Made by a program: the position numbers and the translations under genes
Part shown: positions 24,309-32,415 of the stretch, piece by piece
Position numbering within the stretch: position 1 is the stretch's first letter
Layout: the number at the start of each line of letters is the position of its first letter
Notes under the pieces: model-generated
Databases searched by the model: none
What the model saw: only the letters and a program-made list of their open reading frames with translations
What the model was told of the DNA's origin: nothing
Assembly: GCA_964595485.1 (NCBI GenBank)
Contig: CAZQQN010000031.1
Coordinates: forward strand, 1 to 36,282
Source: CAZQQN01 sp964595485
GTDB taxonomy: Bacteria; Bacteroidota; Bacteroidia; CAILMK01; CAYYUA01
Direction: 5' to 3'
Length of the DNA: 36,282 nt

Positions 24309-24652
24309 ACCTGCTACCCAATAGCCTACGCGTCAATGGCTAAGTCTTGTTTGGCAGCGAAAAAATCTCCAATGCCCCACTTGAAAGGGCGGAGCTTTAT
24401 TCCACAAAAAATGTGGTAGAATGTAAATCTTAATAACCTTTAGCTTCAGCCCATCAATAAGGCATGGGTGGTATTATTGCTTCATGATCAACCTATGAAA
24501 TTGCAAAAAGCTAATGAAAAATTCAATCAAACATTAAAGCCAAGAGGTTACTTAAGTAAAGCCATATCAATTATTGCCACCTTAATAGCTACTTTCCCAT
24601 TTATAACAACGGCTAGTTACCAAAATCCATACGCAATGCTTCAGGAACTTTG

Positions 24653-27600
24653 CTACTCAACTTTACTGGCCGTCTTATTAAATTTTAATTCCCTGGCTTT
24701 TTCACCTAAATGATCAAAAAACATGATTTTTTTAGCTTCCTCCGGTGCAACAAAGGAGTGGCTGTTTTGAGATAAGTAGCCAGAACCTCGGTGTCTTTCA
24801 ATTTTTCTTTTCTGGTCATCGGGCAAAATTATTTCAGCCCACTGCTCTTCTGACTTAAAAGTTAAAAGCTTTTTCGTTTGCTTAGCGGCTTCTGTATATT
24901 CATAGGCTGTCAAGGCATCATCGTTATTAGAAGCCAAATAAATATACTGATCACCAGCTTTTATTTTAGCCAAAGCTTTTGCATTCTTGTCAACAAAAAA
25001 CCCGCTTTCTCTGGTTGGCACTGGATCAAAATTCCCTTTTCCATCACCTCTTAATAAAAGCCCTGTTCCGGCATCCTGCCTTCCCAAATATGGCAGATTA
25101 CCATGAATATTGCCGATTTTTAAAATATCCAAGTAGCTGTCATTATTAAAATCCTTGACAACTATGCCATTTGTAGGTGCAAACTGAGCTCTTTTTGGAA
25201 GGGGTTTGACAACAAAAGCTCCATTGCCCTTATTTTCTATAAAGCTTGTTCGGAATTCGGTTACCTGCTTAACCTGTGTACCTTGCCACTCAGTATCCGT
25301 GAATAAATCTCTGATTTGTGAGGATGCATATTTGCTAGTTTCTTCAAACCTCTTCCGCATTATATTCATTTGATCCTTTATATGACGGTGTCTGTGTATC
25401 GGATATTCTTTCCCATTAATGTAATAGCAGAAGATGGCATCAAGGTCATTGTTGTTATCAAAATCATTGTAATAAATGGAACCCGGTTCTTGATTTGAGA
25501 CCTTGATCCTGGTATTTAGCCCCTCATTGCCAGCAATGAAATCCATATCCCCATCATTATCAAAATCCCCGGACTGCAGACTATTCCACCATCCTTTACT
25601 TTTAGCCAGGCCAGTACGTTGGGTAATATTCTTAAGCTTTCCGTCCTGATTTTTAAATATAGTAATAGGCATGTATTCACCGCCAATAATAAGGTCATAA
25701 TGAGCATCATTGTTATAATCTGACCAGATAGCTGTGGTAACCATCCCAATTCTTTTAAGACCGGGGGCTTTTTCCTTGGTAACGTCTTTAAAATGACCGT
25801 CTTGGTTTTCTAATAAATAACTCTGCGGTGCTTTTGGGTATTTGTTGGGAAGGGTCCTTCCACCAACAAAGATATCCTGATCACCATCCTGATCATAATC
25901 ATTAGCAGTTACCGGACCAGTGCTGTGGGTAATACTAGGTAACTGATCAGTAGCCGTTTTAAAGCTGCCACTTCCTTTATTAATGTAAAGCCTGTCTTGG
26001 TAAATGGCATTCCCTGCTTCATACTTATTACCCCCGCTAGCCACATACAGGTCTTTATGACCATCGTTATTCGCGTCAAATAATAAACAACCTACATCTT
26101 CTTTATCAGCATCTTTTTTCCATGGTTGGTCAGGAGCTGCCCGGAATTTGTGATTACTAGTTTGCAGAAATAGTTTTCCACTTTGACCGTGAGCCCCGCC
26201 AACAAAAAAGTCCTCCAGATCATCTCCATTTACATCCCCAACCGCAATACCTGGCCCTTCATTGGACATTTGATATAGAAGTAAAGGATCCCGCTTATAG
26301 TCTATAAATTCATTTTCAGCGTGTTTGAAATCTATATTGTATGATTCCGTTATTGCTTTGAAAGACTTTGAGTCGTTTTTTTCAGAACTCTTGTCGATTG
26401 TTTGCTTAGCATCTTTGTAATGTATTGTTAAAGTTTGATCCGTCTCAACATTTTTCCTTACGGATTTTTTACCGTTCGGCCATAAAGCAACAACACTATC
26501 CACGGTTTTCGCAGAGCCTACCCCAAAATGCAGTTCCCTGCCAACACTCGATAAGTACCCTCGAACGGGGGAAAAATGCCGAAGTTGTTGCACCGTGTCA
26601 TGAAATAGCTTTACATGCGTACCATACTTAGTCACCTCCCCTATTTCTTGATTCCGGAGATCGATACTTAAGTAGTGGTTTTTCGTCAATTTATTGGCTT
26701 TATTTTCGAAAATCTGAGCAGTATCTGCAATATTATTGACAAGTAGATCCAAATCGCCGTCATTATCCAGATCAGTGTAGGCTGCTCCATTAGAAAAAGT
26801 TTTATTTTGAATACCCCAGTCTGTGGTTTTATCTGAAAAAGTAAAGTTTCCTTCGTTTTTAAACAAGTAGTTTTTTAAATCACCAGATTTCAGGAATTCA
26901 GTAGCCAATTTATAAGTAAGAATTTCCTCAAATGAATCCCTTTGCTGTTTATTGTCAGGTTTGGGAAAAGTAGCCGAGAATGAATCAATTTTATCCCTTA
27001 ATAAATCTTTACTGGTAACGTCTTTACGTATGCCATTCGCAACAAAAATATCTTTCAAGCCGTCATTATTAAAATCAGCAAAAAGTGTAGCCCAACTCCA
27101 ATCCGTTGTAGCCACGCCAGCCAGATCAGCTATCTCCGCAAAATGACCGTTACCTAAATTTAATTGTAAGCTATTCCTTACCATCTGGTAATGATGACCT
27201 CTTTCTTTCCTCCTATGGTAGGCATCAAAATCCGGCGGATTTGTTAAAGTTTTTTTCCGTTTATTCTTCTCAGCTTTCATGTCTACAGTAAAAGCATCCA
27301 GTAAACCATCATTGTTAAAATCTGCTACGTCATTACCCATGGCAAATAAGCTGTTATGTTTGAAACGAGCTGCATTTTGCTCCTCAAAAGTTCCGTCACC
27401 CTGGTTGATATAAAGAAAATCTTCTACTACAAAGTCATTGGTTATTAATAAATCTGGCCATGAATCATGGTTAATATCAGCAACGGTGACCCCCAAGCCA
27501 AAAGCATTATTTTTAATGCCTGCTTCCAAACCAACCTCTTTAAATTCTCCGTTACCAGTATTCTTATAGAGCTTATCCCTGAAAGTGTCATTGGTTTTAT

Positions 27601-28282
27601 CAATGCCATCCCTTGACCGGAGTGTATTGGGATTGGCAAAATCATTTGGATAGTTAAGCAAATACATATCAGGGTCCCCGTCTTTATTGTAATCAAAAAA
27701 CGCCGCCTGACTACTTAATGCCAAATCATCCACACCGTATTCCTCAGCCTTTTCAGTAAAGGTTAAATCCCCATTATTGATAAATAACAAATTTCGGCGA
27801 AATTCCACTTCACTGTGCATTGCCCGGCAAACATAGATATCCTGGTAACCATCGCCATTCACATCAGCGATAGCTACCCCTGTACTCCAGCAGTTCTTGA
27901 TATCATCATGAATGCCGGCAGATTCTGAAATGTTTTTGAATTCCATATTTCCCTTGTTAAGGTACAGCTGGTTACGCTTTGTGTTTCCTGCATAAAACAA
28001 ATCAGGCAGGCCATCTTTGTTAAAATCAGCAACCCCAAGCCCAGAACCGTTAAAGATATACTGATAATTGAATGCGTGAAAATCTTTGGTTGACTTAACG
28101 GGGTTGGTAAACTTGACACCTGATTCAGATGGTGACACTTCTTCAAGGAGATTAGGCTTATCATTTTCTTTTTCCTGCGTATTTTTATCATTGTCAGCAG
28201 ATGTGGAAGAAGATTGGCAACCCCAAAAAAACACTGAACCGAATAAAATAGACAAGAAAGCTTGTTTAGTAAAAGTATTCAT
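24653..28282 (-). CDS. Giant FG-GAP/VCBS lipoprotein with central ASPIC/UnbV domain (CRTAC1-like)
   Basis: This lipoprotein of about 1209 residues starts at ATG 28282, which gives a lipoprotein signal with Cys22 (SVFFWGC). An in-frame start farther upstream lies inside the preceding gene. It carries about 14 calcium-loop-like motifs of the form (A/G/F)D(F/V/Y)N(N/K)DG..D(I/L)(F/Y), in two sets. One set is before (about 82-515) and one after (about 675-1100) a central ASPIC/UnbV domain (about 552-620, including FSPVRGYLSSVGRELHFGVG). This predicts two beta-propellers joined by a middle domain. It should be anchored in the outer membrane. The gene starts four bases after the haloperoxidase-like gene stops, so the two are surely one transcript. 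No catalytic residues are recognised; ligand or calcium binding is inferred. Confidence 0.9.
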   Translation of the reverse strand: MNTFTKQAFLSILFGSVFFWGCQSSSTSADNDKNTQEKENDKPNLLEEVSPSESGVKFTNPVKSTKDFHAFNYQYIFNGSGLGVADFNKDGLPDLFYAGNTKRNQLYLNKGNMEFKNISESAGIHDDIKNCWSTGVAIADVNGDGYQDIYVCRAMHSEVEFRRNLLFINNGDLTFTEKAEEYGVDDLALSSQAAFFDYNKDGDPDMYLLNYPNDFANPNTLRSRDGIDKTNDTFRDKLYKNTGNGEFKEVGLEAGIKNNAFGLGVTVADINHDSWPDLLITNDFVVEDFLYINQGDGTFEEQNAARFKHNSLFAMGNDVADFNNDGLLDAFTVDMKAEKNKRKKTLTNPPDFDAYHRRKERGHHYQMVRNSLQLNLGNGHFAEIADLAGVATTDWSWATLFADFNNDGLKDIFVANGIRKDVTSKDLLRDKIDSFSATFPKPDNKQQRDSFEEILTYKLATEFLKSGDLKNYLFKNEGNFTFSDKTTDWGIQNKTFSNGAAYTDLDNDGDLDLLVNNIADTAQIFENKANKLTKNHYLSIDLRNQEIGEVTKYGTHVKLFHDTVQQLRHFSPVRGYLSSVGRELHFGVGSAKTVDSVVALWPNGKKSVRKNVETDQTLTIHYKDAKQTIDKSSEKNDSKSFKAITESYNIDFKHAENEFIDYKRDPLLLYQMSNEGPGIAVGDVNGDDLEDFFVGGAHGQSGKLFLQTSNHKFRAAPDQPWKKDADKEDVGCLLFDANNDGHKDLYVASGGNKYEAGNAIYQDRLYINKGSGSFKTATDQLPSITHSTGPVTANDYDQDGDQDIFVGGRTLPNKYPKAPQSYLLENQDGHFKDVTKEKAPGLKRIGMVTTAIWSDYNNDAHYDLIIGGEYMPITIFKNQDGKLKNITQRTGLAKSKGWWNSLQSGDFDNDGDMDFIAGNEGLNTRIKVSNQEPGSIYYNDFDNNNDLDAIFCYYINGKEYPIHRHRHIKDQMNIMRKRFEETSKYASSQIRDLFTDTEWQGTQVKQVTEFRTSFIENKGNGAFVVKPLPKRAQFAPTNGIVVKDFNNDSYLDILKIGNIHGNLPYLGRQDAGTGLLLRGDGKGNFDPVPTRESGFFVDKNAKALAKIKAGDQYIYLASNNDDALTAYEYTEAAKQTKKLLTFKSEEQWAEIILPDDQKRKIERHRGSGYLSQNSHSFVAPEEAKKIMFFDHLGEKARELKFNKTASKVE

Positions 28283-28286
28283 AAGC

Positions 28287-29645
28287 CTATTGTTTAGTAG
28301 CAAGGCCGCTCTTGCCATTGCGCATTTTGATCTTTTTTAATACATACTTGCCGATATTATACCCCTGCACCGTACCACTTTTCGCAGCCATAGGATAGTG
28401 AATACCACCGTATAAACGACTCTTGGCCGCCTCTGAAGCTGCTGAATCAAATGATTGAAATTTCCGGGTGGGTAGACCGTAGGGTATTTCCGTGGAATCA
28501 ACGTAGGTATAATTGTCCCCAAATATTGTTGATAAAACTGAAGCAGAGGCAGCTGAAACCTCACTATGGGCACTGGGATATTCAGGGAAAGCCGGAGTTT
28601 GCAGAACAGTACCCCATGATGGATCTATGTATTCCCGTATATAAGTAATTGGTCTAATAAGGTTATAATGGTATTTTGAATCCCAGCTACTAAGGAAAGA
28701 CTCATAAAGGGCTATAGAAACCTTGGCCATTGCATGAGTAGATGCCATTAAATTCATATCCTCAACCTGGCAAAGGTCAGAGGTTAACATTAACCAATGC
28801 CCACCCGGTGACATGTTTTTTTCATGTATCATTTGATGACCCCTGTGATCGATCTCATCAGGAAGGCAATTCCAAAACTTAGCGATCAAAACCTTTTCAT
28901 CATCATTTTTTATGGCATTGTTATTAGCATTATAAACGACTTTAGCTTGTCTATAGAATTCCGAACCTTTAGCGGTATCAAATTCAACAGGAGGTTTGGT
29001 TAAAAACTGGGAAGAGGAGTCCATTACTAAAGGACGCAAATGAGACCAATTAGGCTCTACAGGCTGGCGGTAAACAGGCGGGGTTGCCTTCCAGGAACCC
29101 GGCGTATCAGAAAAATGATAGCCAGTCATGTTACGAGTTTCCCTATAACCATCTTCTTTACTCCATTGGATAATACTTTCGCTTATAGCCTGACCAAAGG
29201 CAATTGAGCGCTTATAGACAGACTCAGGCAGTTGACTTTTAATTTTTTGTGCATGGCGCTTTCGGGCCTTTTCAATATCCTTTCTGGAATCTACGTATGT
29301 TATAGCAGTCTTATGAAAGGCTTCTATGGCAGCTAATTCCCAATGATATTGCTTTGAAGTATCAGGTGATGGTAGTGATGTAAGGCCATTTAATTGTCCA
29401 ACAAGTGATCGATATTTATCCGATTTGTGCACAATAGCTTCGTATGCTGCTATGTTAGGGTATACAAAAATTCGGCTTGCTACCGGAGGGGAGAAGATAT
29501 CTTTAACAACTACCTTATTCAGTAATTTATTACTGCGATGATAGCGCTCAGCTTCAAATTTGTCAGGCGCTTCGTAGTTTTGCTGGCAACCAGCTACAGA
29601 AATGGCTGTGAAAAGGGTACTGACTAAAAAAATTTTTAAATTCAT
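28287..29645 (-). CDS. Vanadium-dependent haloperoxidase-like (PAP2 superfamily) lipoprotein
   Basis: This 452-residue lipoprotein (SVAGC lipobox, Cys20) has the vanadium haloperoxidase/acid phosphatase signature: Lys324-x6-Arg331-Pro332, PSAH at 357-360, and SRLYGGIH with Arg410 and His416. In characterised enzymes these bind vanadate, with the last His as its ligand. The residue expected to be Asp four positions after that His is Ala420, so activity may differ. Family members oxidise halides with peroxide; related folds are phosphatases. The start is ATG 29645 because a purine-rich AGGAAAGGGAG precedes it and the alternative TTG at 29669 lies within the predicted -7 promoter element. The FG-GAP lipoprotein gene follows after four bases, and a second CRTAC1-like gene diverges upstream. 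Confidence 0.88.
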   Translation of the reverse strand: MNLKIFLVSTLFTAISVAGCQQNYEAPDKFEAERYHRSNKLLNKVVVKDIFSPPVASRIFVYPNIAAYEAIVHKSDKYRSLVGQLNGLTSLPSPDTSKQYHWELAAIEAFHKTAITYVDSRKDIEKARKRHAQKIKSQLPESVYKRSIAFGQAISESIIQWSKEDGYRETRNMTGYHFSDTPGSWKATPPVYRQPVEPNWSHLRPLVMDSSSQFLTKPPVEFDTAKGSEFYRQAKVVYNANNNAIKNDDEKVLIAKFWNCLPDEIDHRGHQMIHEKNMSPGGHWLMLTSDLCQVEDMNLMASTHAMAKVSIALYESFLSSWDSKYHYNLIRPITYIREYIDPSWGTVLQTPAFPEYPSAHSEVSAASASVLSTIFGDNYTYVDSTEIPYGLPTRKFQSFDSAASEAAKSRLYGGIHYPMAAKSGTVQGYNIGKYVLKKIKMRNGKSGLATKQ

Positions 29646-29666
29646 GCTCCCTTTCCTTTTACCATT

Positions 29667-29674
29667 CAAATATA
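29667..29674 (-). promoter_or_regulatory. -7 promoter element of the haloperoxidase-FG-GAP operon
   Basis: On the minus strand 29674..29667 reads TATATTTG, a perfect TAnnTTTG match. Transcription would start near 29660, about 15 bases before the ATG at 29645. The -33 element is not clear. The position argues against the upstream TTG at 29669 as a start codon. Confidence 0.5.
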
Positions 29675-29815
29675 AAAAACAATTTTACAAAAGCTTTTAA
29701 TTTAAAAAAGGCCTTATGGCCATAAAAATTAATGAAAAAAGTGGCATCATAATTCCATCTTAGTCACGAACTTTTCAAGGAAAAATGCTATTCCAATAAG
29801 TAAAATCCGAAAATT

Positions 29816-32170
29816 ATGCTTAAAACCTCAACAGCTGTTGTTTACATAATAATGCTTTTCTTCATCGGTTGTTCAGAGACAGGGAGCAATGAAGCCACCC
29901 AAAATTCAGATGAAACAACCCATGAAAAGCATGCCGATGAGAAGGATTACCGGTATGAAAGTACCGTAAAAATGGCCGAAACATTGGACTCTATTACACG
30001 TCACGCAAAACCTAAAGAATACTATTTTTTAAATTATGAGAGAGCGAAAATGTTTGATAGCTTAATAGGTAAGACAACCAATAGGGAAAGAAAATTCAAT
30101 TTACGCTATAAGCGAGATTTGGAATATTTAAACGCAGGTTACACAGAAAAAGCTATTGACAATATTCAGAAAAGCATTGATCGTTTATCCGGGATTGATA
30201 GGAATGCTATACCCGAAAAAGTCTGGAAGCTACTTTACAAAAACTTAGGGGTCGGTTATTTGAGATTAGGCGAGCAGCAGAACTGTATCAGAAATCACTC
30301 GCCCCAATCTTGCATTATACCTATTCAAAATGGAGGGATTCATGATATCAAAAAGGGGTCCCGTAAAGCCATACAAACTTTGGAAAAACAACTAAACCTA
30401 TTCCCCAATGATTATGAAACAAAGTGGCTTTTAAACGTGGCTTATATGACGCTTAATAAATATCCCGACAGTGTCCCCGAAGAACATTTAATACCCGAAA
30501 AAAACCTTCATGGAAAATCAGATTTCCCGAATTTTAGAAACATAGCAACAGCTACCGGTGTAGCAAAAAGAGGTCTAGCAGGTGGTGCCATATTAGAAGA
30601 CTTTAACAATGATGGGAATTTGGATATCATTGCCTCCTCCTATGGTTTAAATGATCAATTGAAATATTTCCAAAATACTGGTAAAGGAGACTTTAAGGAC
30701 GTCACAAAGCAAGCAGGACTGTTAGGTATTGATGGTGGATTAAATGTAGTCCAGGCCGACTACAACAATGATGGCTGGATGGATTTCCTGGTTTTAAGGG
30801 GTGCTTGGTTTGCTGAAGCTGGAACTCATCCCAATTCGCTTCTAAAAAATATGGGGAATGGTAAATTCAAAGATGTTACCAAGGAAGCAGGCCTATATAG
30901 TTTTCATCCAACCCAGACTGCTAGCTGGGGTGATTTTAATAATGATGGCCACCTTGACCTATTCATTGGCAATGAATCAACATTTTCTAGCCCTTATGAA
31001 AAGGAAAGATTTGAAAAAAAGGCAAAACTTGATGCAAGGCCATGCGAACTATACTTAAATAAAGGGGATGGAACTTTTACCAATATTGCTGATTCTGTTG
31101 GCCTTGACATTAAAGGATTTGTTAAGGGTGTTAAATGGGGGGATATCAACAATGATGCTTACCCGGATCTATATATTTCCCAGTACAACCAACCTAATCG
31201 CTTATTTTTAAATAAAGGAGGTGATAAACCTGAAGATTGGCAGTTTAAAGACATAACAGAATCAGCTGGGGTTAGTGAGCCAAAGAAAAGTTTCCCGGTT
31301 TGGTTTTGGGATTACAATAACGATGGTTACCAAGATATCTTCGTCTCAGGTTATAGCTCAAGCACAAAAGATTACAAATCGCCAGGGGCTATTCAAACTG
31401 CTGAGTACTTGAATAAAGACATTGAAAAAGGATTTCCGAGGCTTTATAAAAACAATGGCGATAATACATTCACTGATGTTACTAAAGCCATGAACCTCAA
31501 CAAATATTTGCTATCAATGGGTGCAAATTTTGGGGATATCAATAATGACGGATATCCGGATTTTTATGTAGGAACCGGATTACCATCATTAAGGAGCATT
31601 ATCCCAAACAGGATGTTCCTTAACCGTAAGGGGGAGCATTTCAATGAAATTACCATGGAGGGAAGATTTGGTCACATTCAAAAGGGCCATGGAATAGGTT
31701 TCGGGGATTTAGATAATGATGGCGACCAAGATATTTATTCTGTTTTCGGTGGTGCATTTGAAGGAGATCTATTCCAAAATGTCCTTTATGAAAACCCAGG
31801 TTTCAATAATTCATACGTAGTGATTAACCTCAATGGAAAAAAATCCAACCTCAATGGCAGGGGAGCCATGATAAAGGTAGTGACGGAACAAAAAGACGGT
31901 ACAGAGGCCGAATTGTATAAATGGGTATCTACCGGTGGGAGCTTTGGGGCAAACCCAATTAATACTGAAATGGGCCTTGGTAAAGCAAAAAAAATCAAAC
32001 GAATAACGATTCATTGGCCTAATAAAGAGGGTTCCCATCAGACAATTAACGACTTACCTGTAAATAAAACGATAACCATTACCGAAGGGGAACAGGAAGT
32101 TAAGATAGTAAAAAAACCAGAAATCGATTTTGAAAAAAAGAACGGTAAGGGGCATTCCCATCACCCCTAA
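29816..32170 (+). CDS. TPR/FG-GAP lipoprotein with C-terminal ASPIC/UnbV domain (CRTAC1-like)
   Basis: The 784-residue lipoprotein has a lipobox at FFIGC (Cys19). A helical TPR-like region (about 75-210) follows and includes the conserved stretch QQNCIRNHSPQSCIIPIQNGG and WLLNVAYMTLNKYP. At least seven FG-GAP/VCBS calcium-loop motifs form a beta-propeller (about 245-650), for example EDFNNDGNLDI, GDFNNDGHLDLF and GDLDNDGDQDIY. A C-terminal ASPIC/UnbV domain (about 665-757) precedes a basic, His-rich tail ending HSHHP. It is probably exported and anchored to the outer membrane. It is transcribed divergently from the haloperoxidase-FG-GAP operon, with 170 bases between the start codons, suggesting shared regulation. 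Its role is unknown; the paired cysteines of the NCIRNHSPQSC motif are conserved in relatives as I recall. Confidence 0.9.
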   Translation: MLKTSTAVVYIIMLFFIGCSETGSNEATQNSDETTHEKHADEKDYRYESTVKMAETLDSITRHAKPKEYYFLNYERAKMFDSLIGKTTNRERKFNLRYKRDLEYLNAGYTEKAIDNIQKSIDRLSGIDRNAIPEKVWKLLYKNLGVGYLRLGEQQNCIRNHSPQSCIIPIQNGGIHDIKKGSRKAIQTLEKQLNLFPNDYETKWLLNVAYMTLNKYPDSVPEEHLIPEKNLHGKSDFPNFRNIATATGVAKRGLAGGAILEDFNNDGNLDIIASSYGLNDQLKYFQNTGKGDFKDVTKQAGLLGIDGGLNVVQADYNNDGWMDFLVLRGAWFAEAGTHPNSLLKNMGNGKFKDVTKEAGLYSFHPTQTASWGDFNNDGHLDLFIGNESTFSSPYEKERFEKKAKLDARPCELYLNKGDGTFTNIADSVGLDIKGFVKGVKWGDINNDAYPDLYISQYNQPNRLFLNKGGDKPEDWQFKDITESAGVSEPKKSFPVWFWDYNNDGYQDIFVSGYSSSTKDYKSPGAIQTAEYLNKDIEKGFPRLYKNNGDNTFTDVTKAMNLNKYLLSMGANFGDINNDGYPDFYVGTGLPSLRSIIPNRMFLNRKGEHFNEITMEGRFGHIQKGHGIGFGDLDNDGDQDIYSVFGGAFEGDLFQNVLYENPGFNNSYVVINLNGKKSNLNGRGAMIKVVTEQKDGTEAELYKWVSTGGSFGANPINTEMGLGKAKKIKRITIHWPNKEGSHQTINDLPVNKTITITEGEQEVKIVKKPEIDFEKKNGKGHSHHP

Positions 32171-32355
32171 TTAATTAAATGATAGTCGGCTTAAATACCG
32201 TAAAACTTAAAATGGTCCAATCAACCAAAACAGCCATCTATAGGCATAACTTTCAATTTAAGGAGGAACATTAATTTACTAAAGATTTAAACCAAAACGC
32301 CTGGTCTAATAAAGAATATTGAAAAACTCAAAAAATTAAAATTCGGTGTAATGGC

Positions 32356-32400
32356 AAAAAAAAAGGGTGAGGAAAATAATCCTCACCCTTTTAAAATTTT
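32356..32400. terminator. Bidirectional intrinsic terminator
   Basis: A perfect 12-bp stem (AAAAGGGTGAGG at 32361-32372 with CCTCACCCTTTT at 32381-32392) has an eight-base AT loop. On the minus strand it ends in a run of nine T after the C-rich arm, close behind the stop of the PKD gene at 32416. On the plus strand it ends in TTTT and lies about 190 bases after the TPR/FG-GAP gene. It should stop transcription from both sides. Confidence 0.9.
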
Positions 32401-32415
32401 CGAGATGTGAAAGAT

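Larger units (their letters stand above)
24018..24421. repeat. Putative MITE-like element with terminal inverted repeats
   Basis: The left end (24018-24037) and the right end (24402-24421) are imperfect inverted copies. Both read TTCTACCAC, three variable bases, then TTTTGTGG when the right one is reverse-complemented, giving 17 of 20 identical positions. Each end is also itself a small hairpin (CCAC/GTGG). The roughly 360 bases between encode no protein but contain two further hairpins. The G+C content looks slightly richer than the surrounding intergenic DNA. The layout resembles a non-autonomous transposable element or a structured dispersed intergenic repeat. No target-site duplication is obvious and no second copy exists in this window. 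Confidence 0.5.
23786..24652. other. Long non-coding region between two minus-strand genes
   Basis: About 870 bases contain no convincing protein gene. The left part holds AT-rich upstream DNA of the giant T9SS gene. The centre (24018-24421) is a putative inverted-repeat-bounded element, listed separately. A short rightward frame at 24468-24713 has no support. The right end is the downstream region of the FG-GAP lipoprotein gene, where no clear terminator was found. Confidence 0.6.

Noticed and set aside
24468..24713. Rightward 81-codon frame with a hydrophobic middle, overlapping the end of the FG-GAP lipoprotein gene
   Set aside because: It has no homology that I recognise, no promoter, and overlaps the tail of a well-supported gene on the other strand.
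28283..28318. Longer N-terminus for the giant FG-GAP lipoprotein
   Set aside because: It would overlap the haloperoxidase gene and put extra residues before a standard lipoprotein signal; ATG 28282 directly after the upstream stop fits better.
29646..29669. Longer N-terminus for the haloperoxidase-like protein from TTG 29669
   Set aside because: The TTG lies within the predicted -7 promoter element, and the downstream ATG has a purine-rich ribosome-binding site and gives a clean lipoprotein signal.
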